From the NCBI GenBank assembly GCA_017881705.1, contig JADGQP010000019.1, positions 1 to 11,446 of the forward strand: a stretch of 11,446 nucleotides of DNA. Reading direction: 5' to 3'. This document shows positions 6,673 to 11,446 of the stretch, in pieces (position 1 is the first letter of the stretch; the number at the start of each line of letters is the position of its first letter). The notes beneath the pieces are model-generated. The model ran no database searches. It saw only the letters and a program-made list of their open reading frames with translations, and was not told the origin of the DNA. The position numbers and the translations under genes were made by a program. This DNA comes from Christensenellaceae bacterium (GTDB lineage: Bacteria > Bacillota > Clostridia > Christensenellales > Aristaeellaceae).

Positions 6673-7529
6673 TGATGGTAGATATCGTTATCGTCGGTAA
6701 CGGGCCAGCGGGGCTTAGCTGCGCCATCACCGCACGGATGCGCGGGCTGGATGCTTTAGTGGTGGCTCCTTCGGCCAATACCAGCTGGCTGGCGCGCACC
6801 GAACACATCGAAAATTACCCGGGCCTCCCTTCCGTTTCCGGCGTGAAGATACTGGAAAGTTTTACGGCGCAGGCGCTCGCCATGGGCGCAAACCTGTGTA
6901 CAGGCCTGGTGCGCCAGATTCTTCCGGCGGACAAAGGCTTTATGCTGCTGGTGGAAAGCGACGTGGTGGAAGCCAAAACCGTGGTGCTGGCCATGGGCGC
7001 GGCTCGCCCGCAACTTCTGCCGGGCGAGGAAGAACTGGTGGGCATGGGCGTAAGCTACTGCGCCACCTGCGACGGGATGCTCTACCGCGGCAAACGGCTG
7101 GGCGTGCTTTCCGCTTCCGAAGAAGGCCTGGAAGAAACGCGTTTTTTACGCACGCTTGCCTCGTCCGTCGATTATTATTCCCTGAAAAAGCACGATCTTT
7201 CCGGCTTGCCCAAAGACGTGACGGCGGTGGATGAAAAGCCCGAAAGCCTGTCGCGTACGCCGGAAGGTTTGTGCGTGACCACCCGCCAGGGTACGCATTG
7301 CTACGACGGCATATTCATTTTCCGCAACGCCGTGTCCCTGGGCATGTTACTGCCCGATCTTGCCTCCGACGGCGGGTTTATCCCCGTGGATCGGGGTATG
7401 CGCACCAACGTGGCCGGTGTGTTCGCAGCGGGGGACTGCACAGGTAAACCGCTGCAGGTTGCCAAGGCCGTGGGCGAAGGCAACGTAGCCGCCGTATCCG
7501 CGGCGGAATATATCGCGTCCCTCGGATAA
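6672..7529 (+). CDS. Thioredoxin reductase-like flavoprotein lacking NAD(P)H motifs (FFTR-like candidate)
   Basis: This encodes 285 residues, shorter than the usual 310-320 of NADPH thioredoxin reductases. FAD binding is intact: VGNGPAG at 8-14 and GVFAAGDC at 249-256 with the following VAKAVGEGNVAA. The redox-active pair is canonical, CATCDG with C130 and C133. The pyridine-nucleotide domain is degenerate: the expected GxGxxA is replaced by SASEEG (147-152) and the HRRxxxR motif by SLKKH (170-174). This matches the pyridine nucleotide-independent thioredoxin reductases of clostridia, where ferredoxin is the electron donor (FFTR). Physiological donor and acceptor are inferred, and no thioredoxin or ferredoxin gene is in the window. 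The start is ATG 6672 or the adjacent ATG 6675. The gene is first in a plus-strand group with two exported proteins and an FMN reductase-like protein. Confidence 0.88.
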   Translation: MMVDIVIVGNGPAGLSCAITARMRGLDALVVAPSANTSWLARTEHIENYPGLPSVSGVKILESFTAQALAMGANLCTGLVRQILPADKGFMLLVESDVVEAKTVVLAMGAARPQLLPGEEELVGMGVSYCATCDGMLYRGKRLGVLSASEEGLEETRFLRTLASSVDYYSLKKHDLSGLPKDVTAVDEKPESLSRTPEGLCVTTRQGTHCYDGIFIFRNAVSLGMLLPDLASDGGFIPVDRGMRTNVAGVFAAGDCTGKPLQVAKAVGEGNVAAVSAAEYIASLG

Positions 7530-7606
7530 ACAGGCTCAGGTAAAACGTTCTCTATTTTAACAGCAATACTGGGCGGCGCAAGCCGCGGACATTGGGGAGG
7601 CAAAGT

Positions 7607-8650
7607 ATGAAAAAGCTCTTATCCCGCAGGATGCTCGCTTGGATCATGACGCTTTGTTTGTGCGCAGGGTGCGTATCTTTCGCCGGTGCTACGCAGACGC
7701 AGTCCTCGGATTTCGACGTGCTCGTGCCGTTTATGGATCTGGTTGCCAGCGCCGCCATGACCGCAGGCGACGAACCGGAAGTGATTGGCGATGAGGAAAC
7801 CACGCTCAGCACCACCTTCATCTCCGCGTTCTTCAATAACGGCCTCACCGCCGACACCTCGCTGGGGATCAACGCAGAGTTGCTGGCGGATACGAATCAG
7901 CAGTCAGTCTATTTGGGCAAGTATTTTTCCGCGCAGCTTCCCACGCTGGAAAAGATCGCGCAAACCACGCCCATCAACGGCTACATCGGCTTCCAGCCGG
8001 TCAACGTGGATGCGACGGACAATAACGCCGTGCAGATTATCGGGGAAGTATACTGGGGCACCAAGCCGATGCGGAATATGCAGGAGGCGGATTTCCACGA
8101 TATCCAGTGGATGGATCGCGCCATCTTCACCTTCCGCGAGGATGCCAGCGCCCAAAACGGTTACCGCCTCACCGGTTTTTCCACCGGCTCGGAGCTGAAC
8201 ATGGAAGGCGCCATGCAGACTTATACCGACAGTATTCTGGTGGAGTACATCAACACCAGCCTGGGCTTCTCCATACTCTATCCCAGCCTGTTCACCGATG
8301 ATATGCTGGTGGAAAACAATGACGGCGTATCCGCTTCCCTGCCCGACGGCAGCGCGAAATTCTTCGTACGCCGCACCGATAATACTTCCAGCGCAAACCT
8401 GGACGACTATATCAGCGTGATCGCCAACGGCATACCGGGAGCAAAATCCAACGTTCAGGCGGAGTTCAGCTCCGGCACCGTTACCTACGACACCGAGGAC
8501 GGAAACACTGTGTTTGACGTGTACATTGTCACGGATAAATATATCTATCAGGCGGAGTTGTCCTACAAACAGTCCCTCGCCTCCACCTACAGCATGTATA
8601 CTTCCTATTTGGACAATTCTTTCTCGGTTGACGACGTAAGCGTGGGCTGA
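7607..8650 (+). CDS. Secreted protein of unknown function
   Basis: This encodes 347 residues. ATG 7607 is chosen because GGGGAGG lies 6 nt upstream; an in-frame TTG at 7592 would place that site inside the gene. A signal peptide is clear: basic MKKLLSRRM, a hydrophobic core, then AGA with likely cleavage after residue 28. The three cysteines (17, 19, 22) all lie in the signal. The CAGC sequence is a poor lipobox because the -3 residue is C, so a lipoprotein is less likely. The mature chain has no cysteine. Two parts are visible: a region at about 65-200 rich in beta strands, and a C-terminal part from about 213 with GFSILYPSLF, a motif common in PsbP/lipoprotein-like secreted domains. I do not recognise the family. 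It sits 77 bp after the flavoprotein gene and 26 bp before another exported protein. Confidence 0.85.
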   Translation: MKKLLSRRMLAWIMTLCLCAGCVSFAGATQTQSSDFDVLVPFMDLVASAAMTAGDEPEVIGDEETTLSTTFISAFFNNGLTADTSLGINAELLADTNQQSVYLGKYFSAQLPTLEKIAQTTPINGYIGFQPVNVDATDNNAVQIIGEVYWGTKPMRNMQEADFHDIQWMDRAIFTFREDASAQNGYRLTGFSTGSELNMEGAMQTYTDSILVEYINTSLGFSILYPSLFTDDMLVENNDGVSASLPDGSAKFFVRRTDNTSSANLDDYISVIANGIPGAKSNVQAEFSSGTVTYDTEDGNTVFDVYIVTDKYIYQAELSYKQSLASTYSMYTSYLDNSFSVDDVSVG

Positions 8651-8676
8651 CCGGTCGGTTTGCGGGAGCGTTGCGT

Positions 8677-9429
8677 ATGAAACGCCTGTTATGCCTGGCC
8701 ATAGCGCTGTGTCTGGTTACCGTACCGGCGTTTGCGCAGCCGCTGGGCGAAGCGCAGCCGCTGACCGACGCCCGGTACTACCCCGACGGTTCGGACGCAG
8801 CCACCGCGGGCTACGCCTCTACCTACCGCTTGCCGCAGTTTGTGGAAACTGACGAGACGGACAAAGCCATTAACGCCTATTTCTCCTCGCTGGCCGCCAG
8901 CCTAGCCGATGCGGCGCCCCCCGATGGGGCGATAACCGCCCAGGCCGCCGACGGTTCGCCCGCAGGCTACACCCACCTGGATTATCGCGTCACCTGCAAT
9001 ACCGACGATTTCCTGAGTGTTCTGCTTTCCAGCCAACAATTTCTGGGAAGTACGCAAACCGAAAGCTGGACGGGCCTTGTGTTCGCTTTGGATGGCATCT
9101 ACGCCGGTAAACCAGTCACGCTTTCCCAGGCAGCGGGTCTGGAAGCACAGGACGACGCGGCGACAGGCAGCGAAAGCTACGTTTCCCAGTTGACGTACGG
9201 CCTGGTGTGGGAAATTATCCAGCAGCAGGAAGCCGCCGGAAACGCGGTTTATGACCCCGACCTGACGCTGGACGGGCTGAAGCACGCGTTTTCCCCTGAA
9301 AGCGATTTTTATCTGGATGAGAACGGCAATTTCGTGTTTTACCTGCAGGCAGGCGCAATCTCCAGCGAGGTGAACGGCATCCTGACCTTCCCGTTTTCTC
9401 TGGCGGAACTGCTAAGCGCCGTACAGTAA
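8677..9429 (+). CDS. Secreted DUF3298-like (RsiV/PdaC-type) protein
   Basis: This encodes 250 residues. ATG 8677 has GGGAG 8 nt upstream; an in-frame TTG at 8671 is less well placed. The signal peptide ends AFA, with likely cleavage after residue 20. The mature part starts with a DUF4163-like stretch (RLPQFVETDETDKAINAYF, about 51-69) and ends with the DUF3298 pattern: FYLDENGNFVFYL (211-223) followed by A..SEV.GI.TFPF. In the families I know, this pair occurs in the extracellular part of the anti-sigma factor RsiV, which binds lysozyme, and beside the deacetylase domain of PdaC. Here there is no transmembrane anchor after the signal, no sigma factor neighbour and no deacetylase domain, so it is a free exported domain, perhaps a cell-wall ligand binder. 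The assignment is by eye. Confidence 0.78.
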   Translation: MKRLLCLAIALCLVTVPAFAQPLGEAQPLTDARYYPDGSDAATAGYASTYRLPQFVETDETDKAINAYFSSLAASLADAAPPDGAITAQAADGSPAGYTHLDYRVTCNTDDFLSVLLSSQQFLGSTQTESWTGLVFALDGIYAGKPVTLSQAAGLEAQDDAATGSESYVSQLTYGLVWEIIQQQEAAGNAVYDPDLTLDGLKHAFSPESDFYLDENGNFVFYLQAGAISSEVNGILTFPFSLAELLSAVQ

Positions 9430-9493
9430 TACGTGCTTCTTCCGCCGTAACTTAACGCGGTTTACTCGCAACCATTCATAAGGAGATGCACCC

Positions 9494-10060
9494 ATGAGCC
9501 AAAAACAGATCGGCGTATTGGTGGGCAGCCTGCGCGCCGGCTCCTACTGCCGCGCCGTCGCCAACGCGGCCATCGAGCTCGCGCCCGCCTCGCTTACGCT
9601 TCGTATGTTGGAGATTGGCGATCTTCCCCTGTACAACCAGGATTTTGACGACAACAAAACCCAACCGGAAGCGTATGTGCGTTTTCGTGCGGAGATCGCC
9701 TCGCTGGACGGTTTTTTATTTGTAACGCCGGAATATAACCGTTCGTTCCCCGCTGCCCTTAAAAACGCGCTGGACGTGGCTTCCCGCCCGTATGGGCACA
9801 ACGCGTGGAATGGCAAGCCGGGCGCGATTATCAGCGCTACCTTAGGCACAATGGGCGCAGTGAGCGCCAACCTGGCACTTCGCCACCCGATGGTGTTTCT
9901 AAACGTCCCGATCATGCAACAGCCGGAAGCCTATATCGGCAAAGTCGATTCGCTGCTGGACGAGCACGGTAAGCTAACCAACGCCTCCACCCGGAAATTC
10001 CTTCAGACGTATATGGAGGCGTTCGAACGCTGGGTGCACACTATTTCGGACGCGCATTAA
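9494..10060 (+). CDS. NADPH-dependent FMN reductase family protein (flavodoxin-like fold)
   Basis: This encodes 188 residues, the normal size. AAGGAG lies 8 nt before the ATG. The FMN phosphate loop GSLRAGSYCR is at 11-20, the isoalloxazine-contacting motif PEYNRSFPAALKNALD at 79-94, and GKPGAIISATLGTMG at 107-121 completes the family pattern (as in ChrR, YieF and azoreductase-like proteins). These soluble dimers bind FMN and reduce quinones, chromate, azo compounds or free flavin using NAD(P)H; the true substrate here is unknown. The gene follows the secreted DUF3298-like gene by 64 bp with no clear terminator between, so it may share a transcript with the upstream flavoprotein and exported proteins. 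The next gene, rpmB, has its own promoter. Confidence 0.92.
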   Translation: MSQKQIGVLVGSLRAGSYCRAVANAAIELAPASLTLRMLEIGDLPLYNQDFDDNKTQPEAYVRFRAEIASLDGFLFVTPEYNRSFPAALKNALDVASRPYGHNAWNGKPGAIISATLGTMGAVSANLALRHPMVFLNVPIMQQPEAYIGKVDSLLDEHGKLTNASTRKFLQTYMEAFERWVHTISDAH

Positions 10061-10112
10061 AAGCTGCTGTCCGGCCGTTACGCCGCAGACGTAAAAAATC
10101 CGATTGCCCCTC

Positions 10113-10141
10113 TTGCCAAACGCGTTAAAGGATGTTAAAAT
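10113..10141 (+). promoter_or_regulatory. Sigma-A promoter of rpmB
   Basis: TTGCCA (10113-10118), a 17-nt spacer and TAAAAT (10136-10141) form a near-consensus promoter. Transcription should start near 10148, giving a leader of about 40 nt with AGGAGGTG at 10174-10181, 6 nt from the ATG. This separates rpmB from the upstream group. Confidence 0.7.
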
Positions 10142-10187
10142 GTTCAAGCTGTGAAATAATGAACTCTCCCGTTAGGAGGTGTAGCAA

Positions 10188-10412
10188 ATGGGCAAATATT
10201 GTGAGGTTTGCGAAAAAGGTACGCTGAACGGCAACAAAGTCAGCCATTCCAATCGCAAAAGCCATCGTCTTTGGGCGCCGAACGTGCAAAACGTCCGCGT
10301 GGAGATGGACGGTCAGGTGAAACGTATCAGCGTGTGCACCCGTTGCCTGCGTAGCGGTAAAGTGCGCCGCGCGCTGCCGACCCAAAGCGGGGAAGCCACC
10401 ACCGAAGCGTAA
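10188..10412 (+). CDS. rpmB: Large ribosomal subunit protein bL28
   Basis: This encodes 74 residues. It is a component of the 50S subunit. The start MGKYCEVCEKG, the block SHSNRKSHRLWAPNVQNVRV (19-38) and the late CTRCLRSGKV are diagnostic. The four cysteines C5, C8, C50 and C53 form the zinc site, so this is the C+ form. It is slightly longer than the usual 62-64 residues because of an acidic, low-complexity tail after ALP. A strong AGGAGGTG site and a near-consensus promoter precede it, and a strong hairpin follows 24 bp after the stop. It is therefore a single-gene transcription unit. Confidence 0.97.
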   Translation: MGKYCEVCEKGTLNGNKVSHSNRKSHRLWAPNVQNVRVEMDGQVKRISVCTRCLRSGKVRRALPTQSGEATTEA

Positions 10413-10436
10413 GCGTTTCGGCATTAGACCGTTTTT

Positions 10437-10467
10437 AAGCGGGCGCGTCCTGAGGACGCGCCCGCTT
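10437..10467 (+). terminator. Terminator hairpin after rpmB
   Basis: A perfect 14-bp stem (10437-10450 with 10454-10467) closes a TGA loop. It is followed by TTTGCTTG, a poor U-run, so termination may be incomplete. The core arm AGCGGGCGCGTCC is identical to that of the hairpin at 10783-10811. Confidence 0.75.
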
Positions 10468-10473
10468 TGCTTG

Positions 10474-10630
10474 TCGACAAAGTGGCACAGCCACATTGTC
10501 GAGTTTCGGGTATTGTTTGCGGCAGAGCCGCAAACTCCCCGCCCGACCGGCAAAGCCGGTCGATACGAGCGGCAATCAGAGGGCTTTGGCCCTCCGATAC
10601 CTCTTAAAAGTAGGCTTCCTTGACAAAGCC
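10474..10630 (+). repeat. Structured repeat element, copy 1 (five hairpins)
   Basis: Five stem-loops follow one another. H1 is 10474-10502 (12 bp, one A/A mismatch, ACA loop). H2 is 10515-10535 (9 bp, AGA loop). H3 is 10544-10562 (8 bp, AAA loop). H4 is 10579-10594 (6 bp, TTTG loop). H5 is 10613-10630 (5 bp). H2-H4 are fully Watson-Crick. The stretch from 10510 recurs 151 bp later with about 82-85% identity by eye. No promoter is visible inside. I do not recognise it as a named RNA family; a multicopy intergenic repeat is the main alternative. Confidence 0.7.
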
Positions 10631-10780
10631 AAAATGGACTTTGCCACTTTTGAGCTGCGAGTATTGTTTGCGGCAAAGCTGTAAATTCCCCGCCCGACCG
10701 GTAACGCCGGTCGATACAAATGGCAATCAGAGGGCTTTGGCCCTTCGAACCCTTCTTAAAACAGGCTTTCTTGACAAGCT
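10631..10780 (+). repeat. Structured repeat element, copy 2
   Basis: This copy lies at an exact 151-bp offset from 10661. H2' is 10666-10686, with three G-U pairs. H3' is 10695-10713, with one U-G pair. H4' is 10730-10745, with one G-U pair. H5' is 10764-10780, with one G-U pair. H1 is replaced by a weaker stem at 10630-10652 with a bulged C. All six stem differences from copy 1 read C in copy 1 and T here, and all keep pairing on the plus strand only. Loops and linkers also show G/A and A/C differences. Confidence 0.7.
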
Positions 10781-10782
10781 AA

Positions 10783-10811
10783 AGCGGGCGCGTCCTTGGG
10801 ACGCGCCCGCT
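10783..10811 (-). terminator. Terminator hairpin after tatD
   Basis: A perfect 13-bp stem (10783-10795 with 10799-10811) lies 13 bp beyond the tatD stop. Read on the minus strand it is followed by TTAGCTTG, again a weak U-run. Its arms are identical to those of the rpmB terminator, and the flanking GCTTT(A)GCTTGTC is also shared in mirror orientation. Confidence 0.7.
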
Positions 10812-10824
10812 AAACAATGCTGCG

Positions 10825-11446
10825 TTATGCTTTCAGCGGCGCAATGCCGTACAGCGCTTCCACATTGGCCGTCGTGCGCGCGCTTAGTTCCTCCAACGTC
10901 GTCTGCCTAAGTTCCGCCACTCTCTGCGCCACGTAGCGCACGTAGGCGGGTTCGTTTGATTTCCCGCGCATTGGTTCAGGCGTCAGGTAGGGGCTGTCCG
11001 TTTCCACCAGCAGGCGATCGCCTGGCACAAAGCGGGCGACCTCCTGCAGGTTATGTGCGCTTTTAAACGTGACCGAGCCGGAAAAGGAAATGTAAAAGCC
11101 CATGTTCAGGTATTCTCGCGCGCTTTCAAGGCTGCCCGTGTAGCAATGCAGCACACCGGCGGGCAGCCGCCCGCGGCGCTGCCTGAGCAGCTCGGTCACG
11201 TCGCCGTGCGCGTCCCGCACGTGGAGCACGACGGGCAAACGAAGATCATGGGCAAATTCCAGCTGCCGCACAAACGCGTCCCGCTGCACTTCGCGGGGCG
11301 AAAAATCATAATGATAATCCAGTCCAATCTCCCCCACGCCCACGATGCGCACGCCCCGCAGCAAGGTTTGCAGCGCCGAAAGCGTATCGCCGTTAAACTT
11401 GCTTGCCTCATGGGGATGCACGCCCACCACACCGTAAACATTCGGA
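10825..11446 (-). CDS. tatD: TatD family metal-dependent hydrolase (5' end outside window)
   Basis: The frame enters from the right edge and ends at TAA 10825-10827; 206 residues are visible of about 255 in the family. The visible part starts PNVYGVVGVHPHEAS. Metal-binding or catalytic landmarks are in order: E in GEIGLDYHYD, H in VVLHVRDA, H in LHCYTGS and D in ETDSPYLTP. The N-terminal HxH pair lies outside the window. TatD proteins are TIM-barrel amidohydrolases with 3'-5' exonuclease activity on DNA and are involved in DNA repair and quality control. No truncation or frameshift is seen in the visible part. The protein could equally be named YcfH/YabD-type TatD; the family is certain, the exact orthologue is not. 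Confidence 0.94.
   Translation of the reverse strand, partial: PNVYGVVGVHPHEASKFNGDTLSALQTLLRGVRIVGVGEIGLDYHYDFSPREVQRDAFVRQLEFAHDLRLPVVLHVRDAHGDVTELLRQRRGRLPAGVLHCYTGSLESAREYLNMGFYISFSGSVTFKSAHNLQEVARFVPGDRLLVETDSPYLTPEPMRGKSNEPAYVRYVAQRVAELRQTTLEELSARTTANVEALYGIAPLKA

Noticed and set aside
5849..6700. A 283-residue plus-strand frame across the DUF5131 gene.
   Set aside because: It is a shadow of a well-recognised gene and runs into the flavoprotein start region without a ribosome binding site.
7573..7586. GCGGC-GCAA-GCCGC hairpin before the secreted protein gene.
   Set aside because: The stem is only 5 bp with a GNRA loop and no U-run follows. It may be chance and does not support a terminator.
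10620..10648. TTGACA in the repeat as a -35 box.
   Set aside because: No -10 box lies 15-19 nt downstream, and the hexamer falls in the loop of H5.
10740..10765. Minus-strand GGGTTCGAAG as a tRNA T-arm.
   Set aside because: The neighbouring bases do not form a T-stem, acceptor or anticodon arms.
10496..10910. Two short plus-strand frames in the repeats (10496-10684 and 10620-10910) reading related peptides with GNQRALALR and GFLDK.
   Set aside because: The peptide similarity follows from the DNA repeat. There is no ribosome binding site, the second runs through the tatD terminator and into tatD antisense, and substitutions show only a mild third-position bias. RNA structure explains the pattern better, though a decayed coding repeat cannot be fully excluded.

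Overview
The window looks like chromosomal DNA from a GC-rich, anaerobic member of the Clostridia (Firmicutes). Strong AGGAGG-type ribosome binding sites, a zinc-binding (C+) bL28, an ABC-F protein of the YdiF type, a zinc-ribbon membrane protein with helical repeats, and a short thioredoxin reductase-like flavoprotein that appears to have lost its NAD(P)H site all fit this. The exact genus cannot be read from the sequence. There are no tRNA or rRNA genes, CRISPR arrays, transposases or integrases.

Layout. Positions 2-2767 (minus strand) carry a very long open frame that leaves the window on the left. It encodes a membrane-anchored protein with a zinc ribbon and about 16 TPR-like repeats of 37 residues. 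A 331-bp divergent regulatory region (2768-3098) separates it from a plus-strand pair: a small alpha-helical protein of unknown function (3099-3752) and an ABC-F ATPase (3749-5686) that overlap by ATGA. A three-Cys-motif DUF5131 (phage Gp37/Gp68-like) gene follows on the minus strand (5738-6496) and converges with the ABC-F gene. It is divergent from a plus-strand group: thioredoxin reductase-like flavoprotein (6672-7529), secreted protein of unknown function (7607-8650), secreted DUF3298-like protein (8677-9429) and NADPH-dependent FMN reductase-like flavodoxin-fold protein (9494-10060). rpmB (bL28, 10188-10412) follows with its own good sigma-A promoter. A tatD-family nuclease gene runs in from the right on the minus strand and stops at 10825.

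The most unusual stretch is the 412-bp gap between the convergent rpmB and tatD genes. It holds two terminator-like hairpins whose 13-nt arms are identical. Between them lie two imperfect direct copies (151-bp period) of an element made of five small hairpins. All six stem differences found between the copies are C/T changes that turn G-C pairs into G-U pairs on the plus strand. This suggests a plus-strand structured RNA, or an RNA-selected intergenic repeat.

The genes do not form one obvious pathway. The flavoprotein and the FMN reductase bracket two exported proteins and may form a redox/envelope transcription unit. DUF-ABC-F is a translationally coupled pair, and rpmB is housekeeping.
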